A stretch of 64,000 nt of DNA from CAMAXB01 sp964476565 (GCA_964476565.1 CAYZBG010000020.1:1-64000), one strand, 5' to 3'. Positions 8,603 to 18,319 are shown, counted from the stretch's first letter. Numbers and translations are program-made. Notes: generated by a model not told the origin, from the letters alone.

Positions 8603-9925
8603 TCAGGCCTTGGCGGGTTCTGAGGTGACGGTAGCCTTGGAGACCAGCAAATCAAGGGCCTTGTCGAAAATGATCGACTGCTGGATCGACCGGAGCTGCT
8701 CGCGGTTCTTCGACAGATCCTTGACCAGCTTGTCGGGCGACTGCTGCGTGCGCATGGCTTCGCGGTAGATGAAGGCGTCGATGTCGCGTTCCGTGACCTC
8801 GAGCTTTTCCTTCTCCGCAATCTTGGCGAGCAGCAGCTGGGACTTCACGCGGCCGTGCGCCGCCTTCTTCGCGCCCTCGTAGAGCTCCTTCTTGTCCTTC
8901 TCGAACTGCTCGGCCTGCACGCCGCGGCGCATGTTCTCCTCAATGAACTGGCGGAGCACGCCCTGGGTCTCGGCCTCGACGAGCGACTCCGGCACCGGGA
9001 AGTCGACCTTGGCGAGCAGCGCCTCGGTGACCTGGCGGCGCTGGGCGGACCGGTTCTGGCCTTCCTTCTGGAACTTCAGCTGGGACGAGATGCTGGCGCG
9101 CAGGCCCTCGAGGTTGTCCGCCTGATGAGCCTTGAAGAACTCCTCGTTCAGCTCGGGCAGCACCCGCTCGCGCACTTCCTGCACCTCCACCGCGTACACG
9201 GCGGCCTTGCCGGCCAGCGCCGGGACGGCGGTGAACTCGGCCGGGAAGGTCACCGGCACGTCCTTCTTGTCGCCCGCTTTCAGACCGGCGAGGTGCCGAC
9301 CCAGGCCGGGGATCAGGCCGTCGTTCTCGCCTTCCACTTCCTCCCAGGTCTGGGGGACTTGGCCGTAAATCTGTTTGTCCGGAGCGATCTCGAGGATCGG
9401 CTTGCCGTCGATCGTGCCGGTGTAGGCAAGCTTCACGTAGTCACCCTTCGCAGCCGGGCGTTCGGCGACCTTGAAGTCGGCCCGCTCGCCACGCAGGTTC
9501 TCGACCACGCGGTCGATCTCGGCGTCCGTCACGTCAACGGATTCCACCACGGTGGGCAGACCGGCGTACTCCGGCAGTTCGAACACGGGACGGAGGTCCA
9601 TCGTGAAGGCCAGCGTCGCGGCGGCACCCGGGGCGATCGCGCCGTCGTCGAGGTCGACCAGGTTGATCACGTCGAGCTTCGACTGCTCGAGCCCTTCACG
9701 GTAAGCCTTGGCCGTGACCTTCTGCTTGAACTCGCCCTCGATGTCCTTGGCGAACCGCTTCACGACCATCGCCGCCGGAGCCTTGCCCGGACGGAACCCG
9801 GGGATGCGCGCAAGGCGGGAAAACTCGGCCACCACGGCCTTGTGTTCGGCGTCGACTTCGCTCGCGTCGAGCGTGACGACCAACTTCTTGCGGGTATCGG
9901 AGATGTTCTGAATATCGATGTTCAC
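8603..9925 (-). CDS. tig: Trigger factor
   Basis: A ribosome-associated chaperone with peptidyl-prolyl isomerase activity, about 440 residues. The N-terminal ribosome-binding domain has the signature FSRLARIPGFRPGKAP near residues 35-50. The central FKBP domain follows, with KGDYVKLAYTGTIDGKPI, then the helical C-terminal domain. GTG 9925 gives VNIDIQNISDTRKKLVV, the usual family N-terminus. A TTG at 9967 would add 14 residues; neither start has a Shine-Dalgarno. It is the first gene of tig-clpP-clpX. Confidence 0.94.
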   Translation of the reverse strand: MNIDIQNISDTRKKLVVTLDASEVDAEHKAVVAEFSRLARIPGFRPGKAPAAMVVKRFAKDIEGEFKQKVTAKAYREGLEQSKLDVINLVDLDDGAIAPGAAATLAFTMDLRPVFELPEYAGLPTVVESVDVTDAEIDRVVENLRGERADFKVAERPAAKGDYVKLAYTGTIDGKPILEIAPDKQIYGQVPQTWEEVEGENDGLIPGLGRHLAGLKAGDKKDVPVTFPAEFTAVPALAGKAAVYAVEVQEVRERVLPELNEEFFKAHQADNLEGLRASISSQLKFQKEGQNRSAQRRQVTEALLAKVDFPVPESLVEAETQGVLRQFIEENMRRGVQAEQFEKDKKELYEGAKKAAHGRVKSQLLLAKIAEKEKLEVTERDIDAFIYREAMRTQQSPDKLVKDLSKNREQLRSIQQSIIFDKALDLLVSKATVTSEPAKA

Positions 9926-10054
9926 GGTGAAAGGAACGGAGAGGTTCTTTTGGCTAGAATTGGCCAAGCTACGGGAGGGCCGCTTTCGCGGTCAATGCCT
10001 GATTCTGCACGCTTGCCCTGACCGTCCGCCGGCCGTTTGGTCGCTCTGCCCGAC

Positions 10055-10708
10055 ATGCCCGCGCTCCGCGACCTCCTCGCCCGCCACACCCCGCTGCTGC
10101 TGATCGACACCGCCTCGGCGCGGGTGCAGGCGGGCTGGTTCGAAGCCGGCCGGGAACCCCGGTGGACCGTGCGCGAGGAAGAGGCAGGAACAGGGCTCTT
10201 TCGGGCCCTCGACGACCTGGGGGTCGATCCCGGCCGGGCTGCCGCCTTCGCCTTCTGCGAAGGGCCCGGTTCGATTTTGGGCATTCGCACCGCCGCGATG
10301 GCCCTGCGTACCTGGGCCGCCCTGCGCCCCCGTCCCATCTTCGCCTACCAGAGCCTGCCCCTCGTGGCGCATGCGCTCGGGCGGCGCGACGTCAGCATCA
10401 TCGTCGACGCCCGGCGCGAGGCCTGGCATTGCGCCACGGTCGGCGCTGACGACACCGTGGGGCCGCTGCGCCGCGTGGACGCCCAGGACCTGACGGGCAG
10501 CCTGGTGATGCCGGACGGATTCCGCCACTGGTCGGCATTGCCTGCCTTGTCGGTCGAACGCGTGCCGTACGACGTGCCCGCGCTGCTGGCCGCCACGGCG
10601 GCGTGCGAGCTGTTTCACGCCGCGCCCGAACCCGATGCCTACTTGCACGAGGAACCGGCCTACGCCACCTGGACCCCGCAGGCGCATCAAGCGCCGTCCG
10701 CGCCATGA
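10055..10708 (+). CDS. tsaB: tRNA threonylcarbamoyladenosine biosynthesis protein TsaB
   Basis: A 217-residue protein of the ASKHA fold that scaffolds the TsaD-TsaB-TsaE complex making t6A37 in tRNA. The N-terminal strand LLLIDTASARVQAG and the segment CEGPGSILGIRTAAMAL (normally GPGSFTGLR) identify the family. ATG 10055 is preferred over a TTG at 10037. The stop overlaps the start of alr (ATGA), so the two are translationally coupled. The C-terminal half is more divergent than usual. Confidence 0.8.
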   Translation: MPALRDLLARHTPLLLIDTASARVQAGWFEAGREPRWTVREEEAGTGLFRALDDLGVDPGRAAAFAFCEGPGSILGIRTAAMALRTWAALRPRPIFAYQSLPLVAHALGRRDVSIIVDARREAWHCATVGADDTVGPLRRVDAQDLTGSLVMPDGFRHWSALPALSVERVPYDVPALLAATAACELFHAAPEPDAYLHEEPAYATWTPQAHQAPSAP

Positions 10709-11853
10709 CCCCTACGCCGCAACTTCCGCTGCGCTGCTGGGCCGAGATCGATCTCGCCGCCCTCGAGCGCAACCTGCGCCTGATCCGGGCCTCCCTGCCC
10801 GCCCACATCCGCTACGTCGCCGTGGTCAAGGCCGACGCCTACGGACACGGGTTGCACCAGACCGCCGCCCGCCTGATGCACGCCGGCGCCGATCTCTTCG
10901 CCGTGGCCAACCTCAGCGAGGCCGCGGCCCTGCGCGAACTCGGGCCGGGCTGGCCGATCCTCGTGCTCAGCCCGCTGCTGCCGGAGGAGGACCGCTACGC
11001 CGCCGAGTACGACGTGGCCGTGACCGTCTCCACCCCGGAGGAGGTCGCCCGGCTCGAAGCCGCGGCCCGCGCCGCCGGACGGCCGATCGACGTGCACCTC
11101 AAGATCGACACCGGCATGGGCCGGCTGGGCGTCTGGCACGACCAGGCCGTACCGCTGTATCAACAAATTCGTGACACGTGGCATCTCCGGCTGGCGGGTG
11201 CGTTCACCCACTTCGCCTCGCCGGATGACAACCCGGCGTTCACCGCCGAGCAGCGACGCCGGTTCCTCACCGCGCTGGGCCGCTGCCCGGGACTCGATCT
11301 GGCCTCGCTGTTTGTCCATGCCGACAACAGCGCAGGCATCGAGACGATCGAGACCGCCGGGCCGTTCAACGCCGTCCGGGTCGGCCTGCTGCAGTTCGGC
11401 GTGCTGCCCCACCCGAACTCCCTGCTCGCCCAGGTCCGCACCGAACCGGTCTTCAGTTTTCACACCCGTGTCGGCCTGGTGAAGGACCTGCCCGCCGGCA
11501 CAGGCATCAGTTATGGCGGCACCTACGTGCTGAAGCGGCCCTCGCGTGTCGCCGTGCTCACCGCCGGTTACGGCGACGGCCTCCCGCGCGCCGCGAGCAA
11601 TCGTGCCCAGGTGCTGATCCGCGGGCGGCGCTGCCCGGTGCTGGGCCGGGTGACGATGGACCAGACCATTGTCGATGTGACGGACCTCCCGGGTGTGACC
11701 TGCGGCGATCCGGTCGTGCTGGTCGGCCGGCAGGGCGACGGCGAGATTCCGGTCGCGGAGTTCAGCCGGTGGGCCGACACGATTCCATGGGAGACCTTGT
11801 GTTCAGTGACGAAGCGCGTGCCGCGGCTCTACCGGACCTCGCTCGGACTTTGA
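10705..11853 (+). CDS. alr: Alanine racemase
   Basis: A 382-residue PLP enzyme making D-alanine for peptidoglycan. Lys42 in VAVVKADAYGHG binds PLP, and the second catalytic residue Tyr270 lies in GISYGGTY. The N-terminal TIM barrel and C-terminal beta domain (AVLTAGYGDGLPRA, RVTMDQTIVDVT) are complete. The ATG at 10705 overlaps the tsaB stop by four bases. A longer in-frame reading exists but would lie wholly inside tsaB. Confidence 0.96.
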   Translation: MTPTPQLPLRCWAEIDLAALERNLRLIRASLPAHIRYVAVVKADAYGHGLHQTAARLMHAGADLFAVANLSEAAALRELGPGWPILVLSPLLPEEDRYAAEYDVAVTVSTPEEVARLEAAARAAGRPIDVHLKIDTGMGRLGVWHDQAVPLYQQIRDTWHLRLAGAFTHFASPDDNPAFTAEQRRRFLTALGRCPGLDLASLFVHADNSAGIETIETAGPFNAVRVGLLQFGVLPHPNSLLAQVRTEPVFSFHTRVGLVKDLPAGTGISYGGTYVLKRPSRVAVLTAGYGDGLPRAASNRAQVLIRGRRCPVLGRVTMDQTIVDVTDLPGVTCGDPVVLVGRQGDGEIPVAEFSRWADTIPWETLCSVTKRVPRLYRTSLGL

Positions 11854-11932
11854 CCGCACAGGCCGGGCGCCACCGGCCGTCCCCAACGAAAGCCCGGCCG
11901 GCACGAAACCCTCGCCGGGAAGGCGCGTCTAC

Positions 11933-13429
11933 GTGGGCATGACTCTTTCGCTTTCCCCCGATCAGGCCTGGGCACCCCTTCCCGCCGCGGCCTGGGACGA
12001 GGCGGCGGCGTGCCATCTGATGCGGCGCGCCGGCTGGACCGCCCGGCCCGACGATGTTGCCCGCGCCTTGCAAGAGGGGCTGCCCGCCACCCTCGAGCGC
12101 CTGTTTCCGCCGCAGGCGCCCGCCTTCACCAAGCCGGGCTCGATCAAACGCCTCGAGGAAATCGCCCCCGACCTGCTCCGGCGTTCCCGTGAGGCCACCG
12201 CGGAGGAACGCATGCGTCTGCAACGCGAGTTGCGCGAACGTTCCCAGGCCGCGCTGCAGGACCTGAGCATCAAGTGGCTGCAATATGCGGTGCAGCCCGA
12301 CCAATCCGCCGTGGCCAAGTGGACGCTCTTTCTCGGCGACGTGTATGTCGTGAGCCAGGAGAAGGTGCGGCAAAGCAACCTGATCTATGATCATCAGGAG
12401 ATTTTGCTGCGCCACGGGCTGGGACGCGCGCCCGCGTTGACCAAGGCCGTGTCCCGGTCGCCGGCCATGATCGTCTACCTCGATCTGCAGCAGAGCCAGA
12501 AGTCCGCGCCCAACGAGAACTTTGCCCGCGAGCTTTTCGAGCTCTTCACCCTCGGCGAAGGCAACTACACGGAGGCCGACATCAAGGAAGCCGCGCGCGC
12601 CTTCACCGGTTACCGCCAGGTCCTCGGCAAGGCGCAGGTGCTCCCGCGCCAGGCGGACACCGGCGTCAAAACCGTCTTCGGCCACAAGGGACGTTTCAGC
12701 GGCGACGACGTGATCGACCTCGCGTACGAGCAGCCGGCCGCCGCCACCTTCCTTCCGCACGAAATGGCCCGCTTTTACCTGAGCGAGGCCTCGCTGCCCC
12801 GCGAACACCTTGCGGCCCTCGGCGACGTCTGGCGCGCCTCCGGGTTCGACCTGCGCACCCTCGCGCGGACCTTCTTCGGCAGCCGGCTCTTTTTCGACGC
12901 GTCCTTCCGCGGCACCTACATCAAGAGCCCCGTGCAGTTCTACCTCGGCCTGCTGCAGGACCTCGATCTGCATGTCGCGCCGGTCCCCCGCCTCGTCATC
13001 AACTCGCTCCGGCAGATGGGCCAGACCCTGTACCAGCCGCCCAACGTGCGCGGCTGGGTCGGCGGCCGGCTCTGGATCAATTCCTCGACGTTCAGCGCAC
13101 GCCGCCAGCTGGTGCAGGCCCTGTTCTCGCCCTTCAACGAGGAGAACCTCAACGCCGATGAACTCGTGGAGATCGCCGCCTCGCGCGCCGAGGGCCGGGG
13201 CCGCTTCGTGGTCGATCGCGACACGCTGCAGGCCTACCTCGAACTCGATCCCGAGCGCCTCGCTGCGCGGTTCGTCGACTACCTTCTTCCCGTCCGTCCC
13301 GGCGCACCCTACCAGGAGGCGCTCCGGCAATTCCTCGCCCAGGAGGCGGAGGGACGCCGACCGCGCCTCGAACGGGTGCGCAACGCCGCCGTGACCCTGC
13401 TGCAATCGCCCGAATACCAACTGTGCTGA
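11933..13429 (+). CDS. DUF1800 family protein
   Basis: About 498 residues, matching the DUF1800 family: an early CHLMRRAGW segment, a central NENFARELFELFTLGEGNYTE-like block, and QPPNVRGW near the C-terminus. The function is unknown. Such proteins are commonly encoded just upstream of a DUF1501 protein in Planctomycetes and Verrucomicrobia, as here (13-base gap), so the two probably act together. No signal peptide is evident. GTG 11933 lies nine bases after a GGGAAGG sequence; ATG 11939 is the alternative start. Confidence 0.88.
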   Translation: MGMTLSLSPDQAWAPLPAAAWDEAAACHLMRRAGWTARPDDVARALQEGLPATLERLFPPQAPAFTKPGSIKRLEEIAPDLLRRSREATAEERMRLQRELRERSQAALQDLSIKWLQYAVQPDQSAVAKWTLFLGDVYVVSQEKVRQSNLIYDHQEILLRHGLGRAPALTKAVSRSPAMIVYLDLQQSQKSAPNENFARELFELFTLGEGNYTEADIKEAARAFTGYRQVLGKAQVLPRQADTGVKTVFGHKGRFSGDDVIDLAYEQPAAATFLPHEMARFYLSEASLPREHLAALGDVWRASGFDLRTLARTFFGSRLFFDASFRGTYIKSPVQFYLGLLQDLDLHVAPVPRLVINSLRQMGQTLYQPPNVRGWVGGRLWINSSTFSARRQLVQALFSPFNEENLNADELVEIAASRAEGRGRFVVDRDTLQAYLELDPERLAARFVDYLLPVRPGAPYQEALRQFLAQEAEGRRPRLERVRNAAVTLLQSPEYQLC

Positions 13430-13442
13430 ACCGCCGTCTCCG

Positions 13443-14690
13443 ATGAAAAACGCCGCCCATCTCCTCCCGACCACCCGCCGCGAATTCCTGCGCACCTCCG
13501 GCCGCGGGATCGGACTGCTCGCCTTCAGTCAGTTCGCGCCTTCGTTTCTGGTCGAATCGACCCTTGCCGCCGCCCCGGCCCCGGAGAAGGACCGCTCCAT
13601 CCTCGTGCTGGTCCAGCTCGCCGGCGGTAACGACGGATTGAATACGGTGATCCCCTTCGAGGATGCGAACTACTACCGGCTGCGCCCCACCCTCGGCGTC
13701 GCAAAGGATCAGGTGCTCCGGCTCGGCGACACCGCCGGCCTCCACCCGGCCTGCGCGCCGCTCCATGCGCTCTATCGGGAGGGCCGGCTCGGCATCGTGC
13801 AGAACGTCGGCTACCCGAATCCCAACCGCAGCCACTTCCGTTCGACCGAGATCTGGGAGACGGGCAGCGCAAGCAACGAGTACCTCTCTTCCGGGTGGAT
13901 CGGCCGCTTTCTCGACAATGCCTGCTCCGGCGCACCTGACGAAGGACCGGTTGCCGTGCACGTCAGCAACGAGGTGCCGCAATCCTTCCTCGCGCAGAAC
14001 GCCCACCCGACCTTCGGGCTCAACCCGAACCAGCGCAACCGCCGCGAAAGCCAGGACAACCTCGCGCTGCTGGAGAAGCTGGTCGCCCAGCCCGCGGCGG
14101 ACGGCGAACATGGCAACCACGGGTTTCTTCGGCAAACGATGATGGACGCCCTCGTCACCGAAAAACGCGTGCAGGGCGTGCTCGGCGGCTACCGTCCCGA
14201 TGCCACCTATCCCGGCACGCCCTTTGCCCAATCGTTGCGCAACGTGGCCGCCCTCGTGGCCGCCCGTTTCCCGACGCGCGTCTACTTTGTCACCCTCGGC
14301 GGCTTCGACACGCACAGCAACCAGGCCGGTGCGCACCAGAACCTGCTGCGCACCCTGTCCGAGGGTCTCGCCGCGTTTCAGAAGGACCTCGAGGCGCACC
14401 GGCTCGACCAGCAGGTGCTCACCATGACATTCTCCGAGTTCGGCCGCCGGCCGAACGAAAACGAGAGCCGCGGCACCGACCACGGCACGGCCGCACCGCT
14501 GTTCGTCATGGGCACCCGCGTGAAGGGCACGCTGCACGGGACCCCGCCGTCGCTTGCGCTCGAGCGCAATCAGGACCTCACCTACTCGACCGATTTCCGC
14601 CAGGTCTACGCCACCGTGCTGGACAAGTGGCTCGGCTGTCCGACCGAGCAGGTGCTCGGTCGCACGTACCGCCCGCTGGAATTCGTGTGA
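13443..14690 (+). CDS. DUF1501 family protein with Tat signal
   Basis: A 415-residue protein of the alkaline-phosphatase/sulfatase-like superfamily. It begins with a twin-arginine signal (TTRREFLRTSG at residues 10-20, then a hydrophobic stretch), so it is probably exported folded. Family features are LVQLAGGNDGLNTVIPF, NRSHFRSTEIWETG, GGFDTHSNQ and MTFSEFGRRPNEN. Asp and His residues in GGFDTH and GTDHGTAA are candidate metal ligands. It is the partner of the upstream DUF1800 gene. The substrate is unknown. Confidence 0.9.
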   Translation: MKNAAHLLPTTRREFLRTSGRGIGLLAFSQFAPSFLVESTLAAAPAPEKDRSILVLVQLAGGNDGLNTVIPFEDANYYRLRPTLGVAKDQVLRLGDTAGLHPACAPLHALYREGRLGIVQNVGYPNPNRSHFRSTEIWETGSASNEYLSSGWIGRFLDNACSGAPDEGPVAVHVSNEVPQSFLAQNAHPTFGLNPNQRNRRESQDNLALLEKLVAQPAADGEHGNHGFLRQTMMDALVTEKRVQGVLGGYRPDATYPGTPFAQSLRNVAALVAARFPTRVYFVTLGGFDTHSNQAGAHQNLLRTLSEGLAAFQKDLEAHRLDQQVLTMTFSEFGRRPNENESRGTDHGTAAPLFVMGTRVKGTLHGTPPSLALERNQDLTYSTDFRQVYATVLDKWLGCPTEQVLGRTYRPLEFV

Positions 14691-14758
14691 CCTGAAAACA
14701 CTGAAAATTAGGCCATTGCGCTTGCGCACGGAAAACCGGGTGCGGTTAATCTGCGCCC

Positions 14759-15583
14759 ATGGCCCGGATTCCGCTCGAGGATAATTTCAACGACGTCATC
14801 AACAAGGCCCAACGCGGCCTGAAGGTCAGCGACGAGGATCTCGCCGCGCGCGCCGAGGTTTCGGCGGCGGACTTGGCGGCCGTGAAGGCCGGCACGCCGA
14901 TCGACGCCGTGATCCGCCGCGTGGCGCGGCACCTGCGACTCAACCCCGACGCCCTCGAGGCGCTCGCGCACAAGCGTTGGTACCCAGCGCTCAAGTCCTT
15001 CAAGCGGGGGTTTGCGGCATTCAACACGCCCTTCGAGGACATGACGGTGAACAGCTACCTCGTCTGGGATTCGCGCGACCGCGTTGCGGCGGCATTCGAC
15101 ACCGGCGCCTCGTGCCAGGCCATGCTCGATGTGATCGCCGCCGAGGGCCTGCGCCTCAACTACGTGTTCATCACCCACACGCACGACGATCACATCGCCG
15201 ATCTGCCGAAGCTCGTGCAGGAAACCAAGGCCCAGGTGTGGGCAAGCGAACTCGAGCCGGTCGACTTTCCGGGCGCCCGCACCTTCAAGGAGGACGCGCA
15301 CTTTCATCTCGGCGAGCTGGCCGTGAAGACCCTCTTCACCCCGGGCCATTCTCCGGGTCAGACCACGTTCTTCGTGACCGGCCTGAGCTGGCCCCTCGCC
15401 GTCGTGGGCGACTCGCTGTTCGCCAGCTCGATGGGTGGCAGTCCCACGCGCTTCCAGGACCAATACCGGAACAACATCGACAAGATCTTCACCCTGCCGC
15501 GTGACACCGTGATCGCCCCCGGTCACGGCCCCCTCACGACGCTCGCCGAAGAGAAGAAACACAACCCGTTCTATGCCCGCTGA
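14759..15583 (+). CDS. MBL-fold metallohydrolase with N-terminal HTH-like domain
   Basis: A 274-residue protein. Residues 25-70 (VSDEDLAARAEVSAADLAAV and on) resemble an XRE-type helix-turn-helix. Residues 95-274 form a glyoxalase II-like metallo-beta-lactamase fold with THTHDDH (His140, His142, Asp144, His145), the later TPGHSPG, VVGDSLF and APGHGPLTT, so both metal sites look complete. The substrate may be a thioester such as S-lactoylglutathione, but that is not shown. It is followed 31 bases later by a hydroxyisobutyrate dehydrogenase-like gene. The fusion to an HTH-like module is unusual. Confidence 0.85.
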   Translation: MARIPLEDNFNDVINKAQRGLKVSDEDLAARAEVSAADLAAVKAGTPIDAVIRRVARHLRLNPDALEALAHKRWYPALKSFKRGFAAFNTPFEDMTVNSYLVWDSRDRVAAAFDTGASCQAMLDVIAAEGLRLNYVFITHTHDDHIADLPKLVQETKAQVWASELEPVDFPGARTFKEDAHFHLGELAVKTLFTPGHSPGQTTFFVTGLSWPLAVVGDSLFASSMGGSPTRFQDQYRNNIDKIFTLPRDTVIAPGHGPLTTLAEEKKHNPFYAR

Positions 15584-15614
15584 GGGTCTGATTTTCACTC
15601 AACCCCGTACCATC

Positions 15615-16499
15615 ATGTCACAACGTATTGCCTTCGTAGGAGTCGGCCGCATGGGCGCCAACATGGCCCGCCGGCTCAAGGATTGCGGCCACGCCATCAC
15701 CGCGGTGTATGACGCCCACCGCCCCAGCGCCGACGCGCTCGCCCAGGAGCTCGGCGCCACGTCCGCCTCCACCCTGGCCGCGGTCACGGCGGCGGCCGAC
15801 CTGATCTTCACGGTCGTGACCGACGACGCCGCCCAGTTGCAGGTCTTCGCCGAATCCGGCGACAGCCTGCTCGTTGGCGCCAAGGGCCGCATCTTCGTCA
15901 ACTGCGCCACCCTCACGCCCAAGACCCACGTCGAGGTCGAACGCCGGGCCCGCGCCGCCGGCGCCGTCTCGCTCGAAGCCTGCATGGCATCATCGATCCC
16001 CCAGGCCCGCAACGGTACGCTCTATCTCATGTGCGCCGGCGACCGGCCCACGTTCGACCGGATCGAGCCCGTGCTGAAGCAGCTCAGCAGCGCCCTGCGT
16101 TACATCGGCACCACCGGCCAGGCCGCGCAGGTGAAGGCCCTGGTGAACATGGTGATGAACATCAACACCGCCGCCCTCGCCGAGGGTCTCGGGCTCGGTG
16201 CCGCCCTCGGCCTCGATCTCGACGTGCTGCGCGAGGTGTTCAGCCAGACCGGCGCGAACTCCCAGGTGCTCAAAACCGACGGCGAGGACATGCAGAACCG
16301 GGCCCACGACTGTTATTTCTCCGCCGCGCACGCGGCCAAGGATTCGACCATTGCCTGGGTGCTTGGCTGCGAGTCCGGCCTGAACCTTCCGCTGGCCGCC
16401 GCTACGAAGCTGCAGTTTGACCGCTTGGTCGCGCTCGGTCTCGGCGGGCTCGACAAGTCCGGCGTGGCCGAACTCACCTTCAAGGGCCGCCAGGGCTGA
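15615..16499 (+). CDS. NAD(P)-dependent oxidoreductase, 3-hydroxyisobutyrate dehydrogenase family
   Basis: A 294-residue beta-hydroxyacid dehydrogenase. The N-terminal Rossmann motif is VGVGRMGANMA. The central segment VKALVNMVMNINTAAL contains the conserved catalytic lysine, and the C-terminal all-helical domain contains the CYFSAAHAAKD block. Family members reduce or oxidise tartronate semialdehyde, 3-hydroxyisobutyrate or succinic semialdehyde; the substrate here is not resolved. ATG 15615 fits the family start, and 14 upstream in-frame codons overlap the preceding gene. A strong terminator follows. Confidence 0.9.
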   Translation: MSQRIAFVGVGRMGANMARRLKDCGHAITAVYDAHRPSADALAQELGATSASTLAAVTAAADLIFTVVTDDAAQLQVFAESGDSLLVGAKGRIFVNCATLTPKTHVEVERRARAAGAVSLEACMASSIPQARNGTLYLMCAGDRPTFDRIEPVLKQLSSALRYIGTTGQAAQVKALVNMVMNINTAALAEGLGLGAALGLDLDVLREVFSQTGANSQVLKTDGEDMQNRAHDCYFSAAHAAKDSTIAWVLGCESGLNLPLAAATKLQFDRLVALGLGGLDKSGVAELTFKGRQG

Positions 16500-16528
16500 C
16501 GTCGCGACCGTCGCCGCCGGAAAACAAG

Positions 16529-16560
16529 AAGGCGCCGGACCTGTGCAGGTCCGGCGCCTT
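16529..16560. terminator. Strong bidirectional intrinsic terminator
   Basis: A perfect 15-bp stem (AAGGCGCCGGACCTG and its complement) with a 2-base spacer is followed on the plus strand by GCTTTTT and on the minus strand by CTTGTTTT. It separates the convergent dehydrogenase and sulfite reductase genes. Confidence 0.92.
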
Positions 16561-16574
16561 GCTTTTTACCCCGC

Positions 16575-18287
16575 TCAGGCCTTGGTGCCGACGGAGTGGA
16601 AGGTCGCGTCCGCCGGCAGGATGACGCGGTGGCAGAAGTCGCCGAATTCCTCGCCCGACTGGCGTTCGAGGGCATACCGCTTGATCACCGGCGTGAGCAG
16701 GGCCAGCGCGTCGTCAAGCGTCACGCTCGGGGCGAACAGGCGATTGAGGCGAGTGCCGTTGTATTTGGCACCCAGATACAAGGCGTACTTACCCGGGGCC
16801 TTGCCCACGAAGCCGATCTCCGCGAGGTAGGGTCGGGCGCACCCGTTCGGGCAGCCGGTCACGCGCAGGCTGATCGCGTCGTCGCGCAGGCCGGCTTCCT
16901 CGAGAATGGTTTCGAACCGCTCGAGCATCTCCGGCAGGGCGCGCTCGCTCTCGGAGAGCGCCAGGCCGCAGGTCGGAAGGGCCACGCAGGAAAGGGCGTT
17001 CAGCCGCATCCCGCCCCGGTTGTTCTCCTTGTCGAGGCCGTGCTTGCTCAGGATCGCCTCGATCACCGGCTTTTGCGCGGCGGTAACCCCGGAGATGGTG
17101 ACATTCTGGGACGGCGTGAGGCGGAAGTCGCCGGTGTGGATCTCCGCGATCTCGCGCAGCGCCGTCTTCATCGGCCAGCCCGGCACGTCCTTGATGCGAC
17201 CGCTGAGAATGTGCAGACCGTAGAACCAGGTACCGTCGGCGCAGGCATGCCAGCCGTGCGGATCCTGGATGGTCGTGAAGGCGAAGGGACGGGCCGGGGC
17301 GAACGTCACGCCGGAACGGCGCTCGACCTCCGCCTTGAACCACGCGATGCCCCGGTCCTCGATCGTGTACTTGAGGCGCGCGTGCTTGCGGTTGGTGCGG
17401 TCACCGTGGTCGCGCTGGGTGGCGATGACGGCGGCGCCCACGACGTTGACCTTGTCCGGCGTGATGAAGCCGACGACATCGGCCAGCCGCGGGAAGGTTT
17501 CGGCGTTGCCATGGCTCATGCCAAGGCCACCGCCCACCGTGACGTTGTAGCCCACCAGCGTGTCGTTCTCGACGATGCCAATGAAGCCGAGGTCCTGGGA
17601 AAAGATGTCCACGTCGTTGGACGGCGGGATGGCGAAGCCGGTCTTGAACTTGCGCGGCAGGTAGGTGTCGCCGTAGAGCGGCTCGGCCTCGGGCTCGCCG
17701 CCGGCGACCAATTCGTCCTCGAGCCAGATCTCGTGGTAGGCACGGGTCTTGGGCAGGGCGAAATCGCTGAAGGCCTTGGCGTGCTCGTACATCACGCCGT
17801 GCACGGCGGAACGCTCCGGGTTCGGCGGGGCCATGACGTTGCGGTTCACGTCGCCGCACGCGGCGATGGAGTCGAGCAGCACCTCGTGCATGCCCTTGAT
17901 CAGGGGGCGCAGGTTGCCCTTGAGGATGCCGTGAAACTGGAAGGTCTGACGGGTGGTCAGGCGCAACGAACCGTTGGCACGATCATCCGCCAAGCGGTCC
18001 AACACGAGCCACTGCCGGGGCGTGCAACGACCGCCCGGCAGGCGAACGCGCAACATGAACGAAAAGGCCTTCTCGAGCTTCTGCTTGCGCCGCTCGTTGC
18101 GCAGGTCGCGATCATCCTGCAGGTACAGACCGTGGAACTTCGTCAGTTGCGAGTTATCCTCGGAAATGGCCCCCGTGGACGTATCCACCAAATCCTGCGC
18201 GATCGTGCCGCGGAGGTGCTGGGAGGCACGCTTGATGCCTTCGTTGGCGCTGAGGGGTTTGGCCGGAGCCTCGGAATCAGAGATCAT
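16575..18287 (-). CDS. cysI: Sulfite reductase hemoprotein subunit (assimilatory)
   Basis: A 570-residue siroheme/[4Fe-4S] enzyme that reduces sulfite to sulfide for cysteine synthesis. The length and the cluster-ligand positions equal those of E. coli CysI: Cys434 and Cys440 in LSCVALPTC, and Cys479 and Cys483 in GCPNGC, the last also the siroheme ligand. No cysJ flavoprotein, PAPS reductase or siroheme synthase gene is adjacent, so the electron donor must be encoded elsewhere. The 5' leader has a 7-bp hairpin and tandem YTTAG repeats that may control it. Confidence 0.95.
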   Translation of the reverse strand: MISDSEAPAKPLSANEGIKRASQHLRGTIAQDLVDTSTGAISEDNSQLTKFHGLYLQDDRDLRNERRKQKLEKAFSFMLRVRLPGGRCTPRQWLVLDRLADDRANGSLRLTTRQTFQFHGILKGNLRPLIKGMHEVLLDSIAACGDVNRNVMAPPNPERSAVHGVMYEHAKAFSDFALPKTRAYHEIWLEDELVAGGEPEAEPLYGDTYLPRKFKTGFAIPPSNDVDIFSQDLGFIGIVENDTLVGYNVTVGGGLGMSHGNAETFPRLADVVGFITPDKVNVVGAAVIATQRDHGDRTNRKHARLKYTIEDRGIAWFKAEVERRSGVTFAPARPFAFTTIQDPHGWHACADGTWFYGLHILSGRIKDVPGWPMKTALREIAEIHTGDFRLTPSQNVTISGVTAAQKPVIEAILSKHGLDKENNRGGMRLNALSCVALPTCGLALSESERALPEMLERFETILEEAGLRDDAISLRVTGCPNGCARPYLAEIGFVGKAPGKYALYLGAKYNGTRLNRLFAPSVTLDDALALLTPVIKRYALERQSGEEFGDFCHRVILPADATFHSVGTKA

Positions 18288-18301
18288 GACGCAGGGGACA
18301 A

Positions 18302-18319
18302 CCTGCCGCGACCGGCAGG
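18302..18319 (-). promoter_or_regulatory. Hairpin in the cysI 5' leader
   Basis: A perfect 7-bp inverted repeat (CCTGCCG / CGGCAGG) with a 4-base loop ends about 14 bases before the cysI start codon. It would fold in the mRNA next to the ribosome landing site. Confidence 0.45.
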
